The notes under the pieces are model-generated. The model had not been told where the DNA came from and ran no database searches. It was given only the letters and a program-made list of their open reading frames with translations. A stretch of 64,000 nt of DNA, from contig JAUXTH010000114.1 of assembly GCA_030679035.1 (NCBI GenBank), positions 1-64,000 on the forward strand. Reading direction: 5' to 3'. Below are positions 26,183 to 35,897 of this stretch, piece by piece. Each line of letters opens with the position of its first letter. Position 1 is the first letter of the stretch. The translations under genes were made by a program, and so were the position numbers. This DNA comes from Methylobacter sp. GTDB lineage: Bacteria; Pseudomonadota; Gammaproteobacteria; Methylococcales; Methylomonadaceae.

Positions 26183-26833
26183 ATGGTCAAAAACGGAAAC
26201 ACCGAAGCGGAAACTCATGACGCACGCAGTAGACTTATCATCTCGGCATTAAGGTCGTTTGCTGAAAAAGGTTTTGAGGTTGCCACGACCAGAGAAATCT
26301 GTGACGCGGCGGGGACGAATATTTCGGCCATCCGCTACTACTTTGGCGATAAGGCCGGGCTCTATCGCGCAGTTTTCACCGAGCCTATAAGCGAGACAAC
26401 ACGTCATACCAATGTTGCAGCATACCTAGGCCTGCCTTTAGTCGAAGCGCTTGGTGGTTTTTTCACGGAATTTCTTGAGCCTCTGAAAAAAGGCGAGGAG
26501 ATCAGACTGGTGATGAAACTGCATTTCCGGGAAATGATCGAGCCGACCGGGGTCTGGCAACAGGAAATAGATACTAAAATCAAACCGCAACATGACGCTC
26601 TAGTTGCGATTCTTAAAGAACATTTAGGTCTGCAACGCGTTGATATAGATGTGCATCGGCTGGCTTTTGCCATTATTGGTATGGCCGTGCATTTTTATGT
26701 CGGGCAAGAGGTTGTTTCTGCCATTTCACCGCAACTGTTGAACACTCTCAATGCGATTGATGTTCTGGCGGAACGTCTGGCCGGTTACGCCGTTTCGATA
26801 GTCGAAGGCGAGGCCCGGCGTCGTGCGCAATAG
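26183..26833 (+). CDS. TetR family regulator with CerR-type C-terminal domain
   Basis: A 216-residue repressor. The N-terminal helix-turn-helix (FAEKGFEVATTREICDAAG, NISAIRYYFGDKAGLY) is canonical. The C-terminal part resembles the DUF1956/CerR ligand-binding domain (EEIRLVMKLHFREM). It is the first gene of an operon with an RND efflux pump and faces a strong palindromic operator, so it probably represses the pump until an effector binds. Confidence 0.9.
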   Translation: MVKNGNTEAETHDARSRLIISALRSFAEKGFEVATTREICDAAGTNISAIRYYFGDKAGLYRAVFTEPISETTRHTNVAAYLGLPLVEALGGFFTEFLEPLKKGEEIRLVMKLHFREMIEPTGVWQQEIDTKIKPQHDALVAILKEHLGLQRVDIDVHRLAFAIIGMAVHFYVGQEVVSAISPQLLNTLNAIDVLAERLAGYAVSIVEGEARRRAQ

Positions 26834-26840
26834 GCAAATC

Positions 26841-28403
26841 ATGAGTAATAAAAATCTGCGGTCACTAAGCCCTAGCCTCCTATCTTTGCTAATTTCAGCG
26901 TGCGGTTCCGGCGGCTTGCTGACCACGGTGGGCCCCGATTACCAAACTAAGCCATTGAAGGCAGCGCCCAATTGGCAGGCTACCCAGCCAGATGGGAATG
27001 ACTTGCCCATTGCTCACCAGGCCAACTCGGCCAATCTTAACCGGTGGTGGGAACGCTTTAATGACCCGGTTCTGAACCGATTTTTAGCAGCAGCCCAACA
27101 AGAAAGCGCCTCCGTAGCCGATGCCAGGGCTCGGATTGAGCAAGCCAGAGCCAACCTTGTCGGTGCCGATGCCGGCTTATTGCCCACAATAGACTTCAGC
27201 ACTGGCGCCAAACGCTCCTCTGCTTCCTTTGGAGGAACGCCGTTCGTATGGAACCAATTTCCAGTTGGGCTGCAATCCAGCTGGGAAGTCGACCTGTTCG
27301 GCGGCTTGGCGCGCCAGGAGGAAGCGGCACGCAGTCAGCTGGAATCGAGAAATGCAGCTTGGCACGACGCCCGCGTCGCGGTGGCTGCGGAAGCTGCCAA
27401 TGCTTATCTGGCTTATCGTTATTGTGAGGGTCAAGTGCAAATAGTGCAGGCCGACACCGAGTCGCGCCGGGAATCGGCGAGGCTCTCGGAAATCGCCGGG
27501 CAGGCTGGATTCCGCGCCCCAGGAGATGTCGCGCTAGCCAACGCCAGTGCCGCCGAAGGCAATAGAACGTTGCTGCAACAACAAGCGCAATGCGAACGCT
27601 CGATAAAGGGCCTTGTCGCAATGACTGACCTTGCAGAAACGGAAGTTCGTAAATTGTTAACTGAGGCGCCGGATCGGGTGGCAAAGCTGCCCAGCCCGCC
27701 GGCGTTCCGAATTGATTCCCTGCCTGCCCGTGTGCTGCTGCAACGGCCCGACGTGGCCGCCGCCGAGCGCGATGTCGCGGAGGCCAGCGCCAAAATCGGC
27801 GTCGAGCAGGCCAAGCGGTTTCCGAAATTGAGTCTGTCCGGCAACATCACTCCAACGTTGCAAAACATCAACGGGGGAGCGCTTTTGCTCGCACAAACCT
27901 GGGCTATAGGTCCGACGCTTAGCTTGCCGCTGTTCGATGCCGGTAAGCGGGCGGCCGATGTGGAAGCGGCGCGAGTCCAATATCAGGCTGCCGAAAGCAA
28001 GTTTCGCAGTAAGGTGCGCACGGCGGTAAAAGAAGTGGAAGAAGCCTTGGTGCGATTAGATAGCGCTAGTCAACGCTTACCCGAAGGTCGCAAGGCTGTT
28101 ACCGGTTATCGAGCAAATTTTCTGGCTGTCCAGCAACTTTACCAAGTCGGATTAGGTAATTTGATTGATGTCGAAACGTCCCGGCGCAACGTACTGTCTG
28201 CTGAAATGGCCCTTAAAGAATTAGAGCAGGAGCAAGTAAGCGCCTGGATCGCTCTCTACCGAGCAGTCGGCGGTAGCTGGGAAGAATATGAAGATTCCCG
28301 GAAAGTTGGTGCTGCAAGCTCTTCTGCTCCGAGCAACGGCGAACCCGAAAAAACAGATCAATATTTAAATCGTCAAGTCGATTTCACCGGAGGAAAATCA
28401 TGA
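26841..28403 (+). CDS. RND efflux outer-membrane lipoprotein (NodT/OprM family)
   Basis: About 520 residues. I start it at ATG 26841, which puts a lipoprotein signal at the N-terminus with lipobox LISAC. The two OEP repeats contain the expected long alpha-hairpin helices, and the GLQSSWEVDLFG and YQVGLGNLIDVETS-type motifs are present. It would form the TolC-like exit duct. It lies 7 bases after the TetR stop and overlaps the next gene by 4 bases. Confidence 0.92.
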   Translation: MSNKNLRSLSPSLLSLLISACGSGGLLTTVGPDYQTKPLKAAPNWQATQPDGNDLPIAHQANSANLNRWWERFNDPVLNRFLAAAQQESASVADARARIEQARANLVGADAGLLPTIDFSTGAKRSSASFGGTPFVWNQFPVGLQSSWEVDLFGGLARQEEAARSQLESRNAAWHDARVAVAAEAANAYLAYRYCEGQVQIVQADTESRRESARLSEIAGQAGFRAPGDVALANASAAEGNRTLLQQQAQCERSIKGLVAMTDLAETEVRKLLTEAPDRVAKLPSPPAFRIDSLPARVLLQRPDVAAAERDVAEASAKIGVEQAKRFPKLSLSGNITPTLQNINGGALLLAQTWAIGPTLSLPLFDAGKRAADVEAARVQYQAAESKFRSKVRTAVKEVEEALVRLDSASQRLPEGRKAVTGYRANFLAVQQLYQVGLGNLIDVETSRRNVLSAEMALKELEQEQVSAWIALYRAVGGSWEEYEDSRKVGAASSSAPSNGEPEKTDQYLNRQVDFTGGKS

Positions 28404-29509
28404 CAAAAGGAAAAATAGGCGTTCTGCTGGCAGCCTTAAGCGTACTGATCGGCATTGGCATTATCGCCGGACGCAGCAACCACCCTGCCGCCGACACGGC
28501 TTCCGCTTCTAAGCCTGCGCTCAGCGTTACGGTAATCCAGCCTGTCATGCGCGATATTCCTATGACATTGACTGCCAACGGTTCGATAACTGCATGGCAG
28601 GAGGCCATTATTGGCGCTGAAGTAAGTGACCTGCACTTGACCGAGGTGAATGTGCAAGTGGGCGAAACAGTAAAGAAAGGGCAGGTGCTGGCGGTTTTTT
28701 CTGACGAGAGCGTTTTAGCCGATGTCGCCCAAAGCCGGGCAGCGCTAGCCGAGGCCGAGGCCAATCTGGCGGATGCACGCGTTAACGCCGAACGGGCCAA
28801 ACAGGTCTCGGCTTCCGGGGCGCTAAGCAGTCAGCAAGTGAACCAATATCTCACCGGCGAAAAAACCGCTAACGCCAAGGTGCAGTCGGCCAAAGCGCAG
28901 TTGGATTCGCAATTGTTGCGGCTGAAATATACCAGGATTCTAGCCAGCGATGATGGCGTTATTTCTTCCCGTAGCGCCACCTTGGGGGCAGTCGCTGCAA
29001 AGGGGCAGGAATTGTTTCGGATGATCCGGCAAAACCGGCTGGAATGGCGGGGCGAAGTCACTGCCGCCGAAATGGCGCAACTCAAGCCCGGCATTCCTGT
29101 TAGCGTCGATGTGCCCAACGTCGGCAGCATCAACGGCAAGATTCGCTCACTGGCGCCGACCTTGGATGTCCAAAGCCGCAATGGTTTGATCTACGTGGAT
29201 TTACCCGAAGCCGCCCGGCACGGCTTACGCGCAGGGATGTTCGCCCGGGGTGAATTTGAAATCGGTATCAAGGCCTGTCTCACCGTGCCTCAGACTGCGC
29301 TCTCTTTGCGGGAAGGCTTCAGCTATGTCTTCAAACTGGGCGAGCAAAACGGTGAACTGGCCAAGGTCTCTCAGGTCAAAGTACAACTGGGCCGAAGATC
29401 CGGCGACAGTTTTGAGATCATCTCGGGACTCAAGCCGGATGATCGTCTGGTAGCCAGCGGCGCTTCGTTCCTGGCCGATGGCGATACTGTACGGTTGGTG
29501 CAGCCATGA
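28400..29509 (+). CDS. RND efflux periplasmic adaptor (membrane fusion protein)
   Basis: A 369-residue HlyD/AcrA-type adaptor. A single N-terminal membrane helix (about 7-24) is followed by the lipoyl half-motif VQVGETVKKGQVLAVF, a coiled-coil hairpin (about 110-165) and a beta-barrel. It links the inner-membrane pump to the outer-membrane duct. Its ends overlap both neighbours by 4 bases, indicating translational coupling. Confidence 0.93.
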   Translation: MTKGKIGVLLAALSVLIGIGIIAGRSNHPAADTASASKPALSVTVIQPVMRDIPMTLTANGSITAWQEAIIGAEVSDLHLTEVNVQVGETVKKGQVLAVFSDESVLADVAQSRAALAEAEANLADARVNAERAKQVSASGALSSQQVNQYLTGEKTANAKVQSAKAQLDSQLLRLKYTRILASDDGVISSRSATLGAVAAKGQELFRMIRQNRLEWRGEVTAAEMAQLKPGIPVSVDVPNVGSINGKIRSLAPTLDVQSRNGLIYVDLPEAARHGLRAGMFARGEFEIGIKACLTVPQTALSLREGFSYVFKLGEQNGELAKVSQVKVQLGRRSGDSFEIISGLKPDDRLVASGASFLADGDTVRLVQP

Positions 29510-32500
29510 ACGTCTCCGCATGGTGTATCCGCAACCCGATTCCGGCGATGATGTTGTTTGTGCTGCTGAGCTTCGGCGGGATATTGAGTTTTAAGTCGAT
29601 GAAGATTCAGAATATGCCGGATCTGGACTTGCCTACGGTGACAGTCTCGGCATCCTTGCCCGGTGCCTCGCCTTCCCAACTGGAAACCGAGGTGGCGCGT
29701 AAAATAGAAAGCGCTATCGCCACCTTGCAAGGCCTAAAGCACATCACCACTAAAGTGCAGGACGGCAGCGTCGCGATTACTGCCGAATTCCAACTGGAAA
29801 AGCCGGTACAGGAAGCCCTGGACGACGTGCGCTCCGCTGTTTCCAAAGTGCGCTCCGATCTGCCTGGCGATTTGCCCGAGCCTATTGTCACCAAGCTGGA
29901 TTTGGCCGGTTCGCCGATCCTGGCGTTTACTGTAGCTTCCACTCAGCGCGATGACGAAGCGCTCTCGTGGTTCGTAGAAGATACGATTGCCAAAAAATTG
30001 CTCAGTGTGCATGGTGTGGGCCAGGTCAGCCGGGTGGGAGGGGTTAGCAGGGAAGTGACCATCGCCCTGGACCCGGTCAAATTACAATCGTTGGGAGCTA
30101 CGGCTGCCGATATTTCCCGCCAGTTGCGCGCGATACAAAGAGAAAGCGCCGGCGGCCGTACCAATTTGGGTAGCGGCGAGCAGCCGGTGCGCACTTTAGC
30201 CAACGTTGCTTCGGTTGAAGAACTTAGGCCACTGCAACTCTCTTTAGCAGACGGTCGCCGGATTCGGCTCGACCAGATCGCTACTATTGACGATACCGTC
30301 GCTGAAGCTCGGTCGCTGGCTTTGCTCAATGGCAAACCGGTGGTAGGGTTTGAAGTGACTCGCAGCCGGGGTGCCGGCGACGTGGAGGTAGGCGCAGGCG
30401 TGCAAAAAGCCTTGGCGGAATTACGACTCTCCAACCCGGATATAGAATTTACCGAAGCGTTCAATTTTGTCACGCGGATACAGGAAAATTTCCAAAGTTC
30501 CATGACCATGCTTTACGAAGGCGCCTTGCTGGCCGTGTTGGTCGTATGGTTGTTTTTAAGAGATTGGCGGGCGACTTTCATTTCTGCCGTAGCCCTGCCG
30601 CTGTCGATCATTCCGGCCTTTTGGGGCATGGAGTATTTCGGTTTTTCCCTGAGCGGCATCACCTTGTTGGCCCTCTCTTTGGTGATTGGTATTCTGGTGG
30701 ACGATGCCATCGTCGAAGTGGAAAACATCGTGCGCCATTTGCATATGGGTAAAACACCCTATCAGGCGGCTATGGAGGCAGCCGATGAAATCGGCCTCGC
30801 GGTGGTCGCTACCACGTTCGCTCTGGTTGCGGTATTTCTGCCCACGGCCTTCATGAGTGGGATTGCCGGGCTTTTTTTCAAGCAATTCGGCTGGACGGTG
30901 GTGCTGGCCGTGGTGGCCTCACTGGTAGTGGCACGGATGTTGACACCGATGATGGCCGCTTATCTGTTGAAAGATAGCGGCCACTCCGAACCACCGGAAG
31001 GCCGCATCATGCAAAGCTATATGAAGTTGGCGGCCTGGTGTCTGGAACATCGCCGAACCACGATAGCTGCAGCGGCGGCGTTTTTCATCGGCTCATTGCT
31101 GCTGATTCCTTTGCTGCCCAAGGGCTTCATACCGCCGGATGATAACCCGCAGACTCAGGTTTTCGTCGAATTATCTCCCGGCGCCAGCCTGGCCCAAACC
31201 AGGGCTTCGGCGGAAGCGGCCCGCCAACTGGTGGCAAACGTGCCTTATGTGAAATCGGTTTACACCACTATCGGCGGCGGTTCATCAGGCAGAGCAAGTG
31301 GAAAACCTTCTGTCGGAACTCAAAGCAGCGAAGTGCGTAACGCCACTTTGACGATTCTGCTGGCAGATCGGAAAGACAGGCCTGTGCATAAGCAAGCCAT
31401 CGAACAAAACATCCGGCAGGCGCTGCAAAGTTTGCCCGGCGTGCGCACCAAGGTTGGCCTCGGCGGATCGGGTGAGAAATACATTCTGGTGCTGAGTGGC
31501 GACGACCCGCAGGCGTTAAGCATCGCAGCCCGTAACGTCGAACACGATCTTCGCACCATCCCCGGCCTTGGCAACATAGCTTCCAGCGCCGCGCTGGTGA
31601 GGCCGGAAATTGCGGTGCGAACCGATTTTGCCCGTGCAGCCGATCTGGGTGTTACCACTGCGGCTATCGCAGAAACTCTGCGCATTGCCACTGTAGGGGA
31701 TTACGACTGGTCTTTGCCCAAGCTCAATCTCGCCCAACGCCAGGTGCCGATAGTGGTGAAACTGGCCGCAGATGGACGCAGCGATCTTTCGGTGCTGGAA
31801 CGGCTCGCTGTGCCATCAAGCAAAGTGGGTTCCGGGTCGGTGATGGTGAGTCAAGTGGCCGATCTGGAGCTTTCTAGTGGGCCTGCGGTTATTGATCGTT
31901 ATGACCGTTCACGCAACATCAATTTTGAAGTTGAACTCTCCGGCCTGCCGTTAGGGGATGTGGCAGGCGCAGTGCAAAAATTGCCGAGCATTCGCAATTT
32001 GCCTGCCGGGGTAAAACGGATCAATATTGGTGATGCCGAAATGATGGCTGAACTTTTCGCCAGTTTTGGCCTCGCCATGCTCACCGGCGTGCTGTGCATA
32101 TTTATCGTGCTGGTGCTGTTGTTCAAGGAGTTTTTACAACCAATCACCATTCTGGCTGCGCTGCCGCTTTCTTTTGGCGGCGGTTTTGTGGCGCTGTTAT
32201 TGACCGGTAAAGCGTTTTCCATGCCGTCGCTGATCGGGCTGATCATGCTGATGGGCGTTGCCACCAAGAACTCCATATTGCTGGTCGAGTATGTCATTGT
32301 TGCCCGGCGGGATCATGGCATGCCTAGGATGGATGCACTGCTGGATGCTTGCCGGAAACGCGCCCGCGCTATCGTTATGACCACCATCGCGATGGGCGCC
32401 GGCATGTTGCCGATTGCGATTGGCATGGGACACGCGGATTCTTCTTTCCGCAGCCCGATGGCGGTCGCCGTGATCGGTGGCTTGATAACGTCCACCTTTC

Positions 32501-32625
32501 TGAGTCTGTTGGTGATTCCAGTGGCGTATACCTATCTGGATGATTTCAATAATTGGACCAAGTCGCTTTGGCGGCGCTATGTCACAGCCAAAGCATCCGA
32601 TACGGGATCTGGATTTTCAAGTTGA
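29506..32625 (+). CDS. RND multidrug efflux permease, HAE1 family
   Basis: A 1039-residue proton-driven inner-membrane pump with the RND layout of 12 helices and two large periplasmic loops. The TM4 proton-relay aspartates are visible in GILVDDAIVEVENI, and GMEYFGFSLSGITLLAL precedes them. The second half contains GLIMLMGVATKNSILLVEY. HAE1 members usually export drugs, dyes or detergents; the substrate is not deducible. Last gene of the tetR-OMF-MFP-RND operon. Confidence 0.95.
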   Translation: MNVSAWCIRNPIPAMMLFVLLSFGGILSFKSMKIQNMPDLDLPTVTVSASLPGASPSQLETEVARKIESAIATLQGLKHITTKVQDGSVAITAEFQLEKPVQEALDDVRSAVSKVRSDLPGDLPEPIVTKLDLAGSPILAFTVASTQRDDEALSWFVEDTIAKKLLSVHGVGQVSRVGGVSREVTIALDPVKLQSLGATAADISRQLRAIQRESAGGRTNLGSGEQPVRTLANVASVEELRPLQLSLADGRRIRLDQIATIDDTVAEARSLALLNGKPVVGFEVTRSRGAGDVEVGAGVQKALAELRLSNPDIEFTEAFNFVTRIQENFQSSMTMLYEGALLAVLVVWLFLRDWRATFISAVALPLSIIPAFWGMEYFGFSLSGITLLALSLVIGILVDDAIVEVENIVRHLHMGKTPYQAAMEAADEIGLAVVATTFALVAVFLPTAFMSGIAGLFFKQFGWTVVLAVVASLVVARMLTPMMAAYLLKDSGHSEPPEGRIMQSYMKLAAWCLEHRRTTIAAAAAFFIGSLLLIPLLPKGFIPPDDNPQTQVFVELSPGASLAQTRASAEAARQLVANVPYVKSVYTTIGGGSSGRASGKPSVGTQSSEVRNATLTILLADRKDRPVHKQAIEQNIRQALQSLPGVRTKVGLGGSGEKYILVLSGDDPQALSIAARNVEHDLRTIPGLGNIASSAALVRPEIAVRTDFARAADLGVTTAAIAETLRIATVGDYDWSLPKLNLAQRQVPIVVKLAADGRSDLSVLERLAVPSSKVGSGSVMVSQVADLELSSGPAVIDRYDRSRNINFEVELSGLPLGDVAGAVQKLPSIRNLPAGVKRINIGDAEMMAELFASFGLAMLTGVLCIFIVLVLLFKEFLQPITILAALPLSFGGGFVALLLTGKAFSMPSLIGLIMLMGVATKNSILLVEYVIVARRDHGMPRMDALLDACRKRARAIVMTTIAMGAGMLPIAIGMGHADSSFRSPMAVAVIGGLITSTFLSLLVIPVAYTYLDDFNNWTKSLWRRYVTAKASDTGSGFSS

Positions 32626-32689
32626 TACATTATTATGAAATGTATTTTTTCAACCTGCGCCGAGTATTGTCGTTTACCGGCGTTCCTTT

Positions 32690-33730
32690 CTAGCGTAAAT
32701 TTAGCATTGCAATCAACTGCGCTTCATCAACCGGTCTGGTTAAGCAGTAATCAAATCCGGCAGCCAACGCTTCAGTTTTTTGCTTGCTGTCGGCAAAAGT
32801 GCTGATGGCGGCAACTTTTAGCGGATTATGCTGACTCCTCAGGATTTTTATCATCTCCAGTCCCGACATGATCGGCATGCTGAGATCGATAAGCGCCATT
32901 TGATAGTGGTTTTTACTGATGAATTGCAGGGCTTCGGCGCCGTCAGCGGCAGCGTCAACGGTGTAGCCGTTTAGTTCAAGCATGTTGGCCAGTATCAAGC
33001 GGTTTATTTCACTGTCATCGGCAATTAAAATGTGCTTTTCTGCCTGGAGCGGGTTTTGATAATCTATAGCCTGTTTTATCTGCATCATTGACGACCTGCT
33101 TAATTGCGCTGTTCTGTTGTGTTCCAGACATAATGCGCCTCTGAAACCCAGGTAATCTGGCTGGTAGAGCATCAGTTCGGCTATGTCGTCCAGTCTGAGC
33201 GAACCGGCCAGTCCGCAGAGCAAAGACCGATCTTTTGCCAGTCGGACAAATTGGGCTATGTCGGTTTTTGCCATGACCTGGGTTAAGGGGCCGTTTTTTT
33301 TGTTCATGGTGTCGAGCATGACGCCTTTGAAACCGGCATCTTTTAGCGAGTCTACCACAGCGAAATCCAATTGGGTATCGGCGAATAATACGGCTATCAA
33401 GTTCATCGTTCGCGGGAGCGTAGCGAGTTTTTCAATAGTTCCCTGCCAGTCGTCGCCGGGGAAAAAACCGATTTTGACATAATCAACGCCGGTTTCAGCC
33501 ATCGCTTTGACTGCCCGGTAAACAATCCCCGGCTGCATCGGCAGGTCGCCAACGGTTGCGCTGACGGGACAGCGGCCATTGATTTCATCAACAATGGATT
33601 TGACCAGATCGGTTTCCAGCGCACCCAAAGCGCCTAGTGATGGTTGTTTCAGGTCGATAATATCGACGTTCGCGCTTAACGCCTGCAAGGCTTCTTCTAC
33701 GCTGTTAACGCTGGCGAGCATTCCGGTCAT
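32690..33730 (-). CDS. MfnB-like (5-formylfuran-3-yl)methyl phosphate synthase fused to a response-regulator receiver
   Basis: A 346-residue two-domain protein. Residues 1-225 match the DUF556/MfnB family, which makes the furan precursor of methanofuran from glyceraldehyde-3-phosphate. The Schiff-base lysine region DLKQPSLGALG and YVKIGFFPGDDW are present. Residues 233-346 are a CheY-like receiver with acidic pair D238-D239 and phosphoacceptor D282 (LIDLSMP); the usual lysine is R332 (TRPVD). MfnB proteins normally stop near 235 residues. It is coupled to DUF447 by an ATGA overlap. Confidence 0.85.
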   Translation of the reverse strand: MTGMLASVNSVEEALQALSANVDIIDLKQPSLGALGALETDLVKSIVDEINGRCPVSATVGDLPMQPGIVYRAVKAMAETGVDYVKIGFFPGDDWQGTIEKLATLPRTMNLIAVLFADTQLDFAVVDSLKDAGFKGVMLDTMNKKNGPLTQVMAKTDIAQFVRLAKDRSLLCGLAGSLRLDDIAELMLYQPDYLGFRGALCLEHNRTAQLSRSSMMQIKQAIDYQNPLQAEKHILIADDSEINRLILANMLELNGYTVDAAADGAEALQFISKNHYQMALIDLSMPIMSGLEMIKILRSQHNPLKVAAISTFADSKQKTEALAAGFDYCLTRPVDEAQLIAMLNLR

Positions 33731-34401
33731 GCGTTATTCTCGGCTTTTGCCGAACCTGCTCCCGGCAGGTTTCCGGCATACACACCATCCTTGGCGATAT
33801 AGTTTTCAATAACCGTCATCAACCAACCCCAAGCTTCCAGTTCCCGGTCTCCGGCTGTTTTTTCCAGGCCGATACGCAGATAGTCGATTTCCAGTTGTAT
33901 TTTTTTCAGCGGAATCATGTTTAACCGGCTGATTAAAATCGCCGCTTCCAACACCGAATATTGGGCTCGGTTAAAGCCTTTAAAGGGCGCATGATTAGCG
34001 GTGTGTACGGCTTTGCAGAATAATTTGGGCCGAGTCTCGTCGTCTTCAACGCGAATCAGTTCGACTTCGGTATGTGCCAACGCGCATTGAAGCACCTGGC
34101 CGTTGATTTTTTTCGCCGGTTTTAACGGCCAGTCGCGCCGTCCGGTCAGGCATCCGGCAAACACCCGTACATCATCGCAATAGTTGATGACTGCGGTTTT
34201 GCTTTCCAGTAGGTTGTTCAATGTGGTCGAAGGGCGGAACGGCAGGATGATAAATTCGTCTTGCGTTGCAGTTGCTGCCGCGCCAGCTCCCAGCTGGCTT
34301 GCGGCATACACTCCATCCTTGGAGATAACATGAATGCCCATCGGTGCAATATGCGCTACGCCTGAACTGTTTTGGGTGATGACTATGGTTTCTTGAATCA
34401 T
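33727..34401 (-). CDS. DUF447 family protein of the methanopterin gene set, with two repeat insertions
   Basis: A 224-residue protein of a family found in methanogens and in bacteria that use H4MPT-linked C1 transfer; the exact reaction is not established. Family features are HIAPMG near the N-terminus and ILPFRPSTTLNNL. Between them lies an unusual ISKDGVYAASQLGAGAAA segment, and the C-terminus ends with the similar IAKDGVYAGNLPGAGSAKA. Each is encoded by a two-hairpin GGA-loop element. The stop overlaps the start of the MfnB-receiver gene. Confidence 0.82.
   Translation of the reverse strand: MIQETIVITQNSSGVAHIAPMGIHVISKDGVYAASQLGAGAAATATQDEFIILPFRPSTTLNNLLESKTAVINYCDDVRVFAGCLTGRRDWPLKPAKKINGQVLQCALAHTEVELIRVEDDETRPKLFCKAVHTANHAPFKGFNRAQYSVLEAAILISRLNMIPLKKIQLEIDYLRIGLEKTAGDRELEAWGWLMTVIENYIAKDGVYAGNLPGAGSAKAENNA
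33748..33796 (-). repeat. Two-hairpin GGA-loop element at the 3' end of DUF447
   Basis: On the minus strand, CCA-AGGA-TGG is followed by TGCCGGAAACCTGC, a CGGGA loop and GCAGGTTCGGCA. It is in frame and sense. Its end is 17 bases before the start of the MfnB-receiver gene, so the hairpin could influence that start. Confidence 0.82.
34276..34324 (-). repeat. Two-hairpin GGA-loop element near the 5' end of DUF447
   Basis: On the minus strand, CTCCA-AGGA-TGGAG is followed by TGCCGCAAGCCAGC, a TGGGA loop and GCTGGCGCGGCA. Both stems are perfect in their cores. It is in frame and in sense orientation. Confidence 0.85.
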
Positions 34402-34508
34402 TAGTAATTTCTTATTAAAACTGGTAAATCAAAAAATCATTAAAAAGCTTTTAATCGCCTGTTTTGCAGCAGTTGGTTCCGCCTGTGGGTAATGAGAGGA
34501 TGCAATCA

Positions 34509-35897
34509 TTAGTGCTTTTTTAAGGTTGTTCCGGCCGGTTTGAAGGTGTGCAGGTCAACGGTAGGTTCTGTGCTGTCGGTTGCGCAACCCCATTGCAGCG
34601 CTTGATCCTGGGTATAGCGTTTACCCAATTGCCAGGCTATTTCAGCGCGGGCCAGTTCAACGCCCAGATAAAAAGCGTGTCCTCCGTCGTTTTCTACATG
34701 CAGTTTCGGAAACAGGTCGAACGGATCGGTGGCGCTGTGCAGGCCGTCGCGGTTGAAAATATGCATTCCTTCGGCGCTGATTTGAACGCGGTAACTGGGG
34801 TCTTTGATTTGTCCGGCCAGTTCTTTGATTTCATCCAGCGAATAAGGAAACGGGGAAGTCTCATGCAAAGCCATTAAGCCAGGATCGATATGTTTGGGCA
34901 GCATGTCATGCTCTTTCGCCGCAAACATGATGCGGCGGGCCAGATCTGCTTCCTTGACCGCACGGCAGGCATGTTTGCTGACTTCGGTTGCCAAAATGCT
35001 GTTGATATTGAGTTCAGAGCAGATGCCCAGCAGCAGCGCATTCATGCCCATTGTATCCGCATGAGTCAGTTCGGTGATATTGCCGACTCCCAGCATCATT
35101 TCAATATCGGGATGGTTCTTCCTGACTTCATGATAGCGCACGATGGATTGCGTGAAGCCAAAGTGCAGGGGATCTAAAATCGGGTCGACGATAAAGGCGC
35201 GGTTTTTTGCCTGCATGATTTTGATGGCCCGATCCAGTGAAGCCAAGTCTTCATGTTTTTCCGGGATTAAAATCGGCGTTGCCGCGACTTCATCCGCTAC
35301 CCACAACGTGCTTTCGTGCAGGCTGAGCATGTAATCTGCGCCCGCTTTGCCGCCCCTGAGCAAGTCGTCCGCCTCCAGCGAATCGATGCTGACGGTAAAA
35401 CCTTCCTGTTTCAAGGCGCGGATGATGTCTTCCATATGCGGAAAATCGGTGCTCGGCAAACAGCCAATGTCGATCACATCAGCGCCGTTATGTTTGTAGT
35501 AGTGGGCTCGTTTGACCACTTCTTCAACGCTGATATTGGGCGCATCGACGATTTCGGCAAAGATTTTGACGCTGTACCGGCTTAAATCAATCTTGTGCGC
35601 GGCTTGACCGAAAAACATCGGCAAGTCTTTGAGTTCGTCCGGGCCGCGTTCAATCGGCAGCCCCATTTCTTTGGACAAGGCTTCCAAATCGCCGCGGCAG
35701 CGTCCCGGCACCAGTATGCGGTCAGCGCCGAATGTGTCGGTCAAGCGGCGACCTATCATGTCGGCGGTCATCAAGGCTGCAACCTTAAGTCCCAGTTCAT
35801 GCACGATATAGGTGAATTCCGGCTGCATTTTTTCCAGAATATTATGCAGCTGTTTTTCCGCCAGTCTGCCGGTAAGAAAGAGGATATGTTCGCTCAT
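34509..35897 (-). CDS. Dihydropteroate-synthase-like protein of the H4MPT gene set
   Basis: A 462-residue protein with a pterin-binding TIM-barrel-like core (GADVIDIGCLPSTDFPHME, TVSIDSLEADDLLRGGKAGADYMLSL) related to dihydropteroate synthase, plus an N-terminal extension. Such proteins accompany tetrahydromethanopterin biosynthesis genes in methylotrophs and archaea. The precise step is unproven. It overlaps the flavoprotein gene upstream by 4 bases. A 107-base gap separates it from DUF447. Confidence 0.85.
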   Translation of the reverse strand: MSEHILFLTGRLAEKQLHNILEKMQPEFTYIVHELGLKVAALMTADMIGRRLTDTFGADRILVPGRCRGDLEALSKEMGLPIERGPDELKDLPMFFGQAAHKIDLSRYSVKIFAEIVDAPNISVEEVVKRAHYYKHNGADVIDIGCLPSTDFPHMEDIIRALKQEGFTVSIDSLEADDLLRGGKAGADYMLSLHESTLWVADEVAATPILIPEKHEDLASLDRAIKIMQAKNRAFIVDPILDPLHFGFTQSIVRYHEVRKNHPDIEMMLGVGNITELTHADTMGMNALLLGICSELNINSILATEVSKHACRAVKEADLARRIMFAAKEHDMLPKHIDPGLMALHETSPFPYSLDEIKELAGQIKDPSYRVQISAEGMHIFNRDGLHSATDPFDLFPKLHVENDGGHAFYLGVELARAEIAWQLGKRYTQDQALQWGCATDSTEPTVDLHTFKPAGTTLKKH

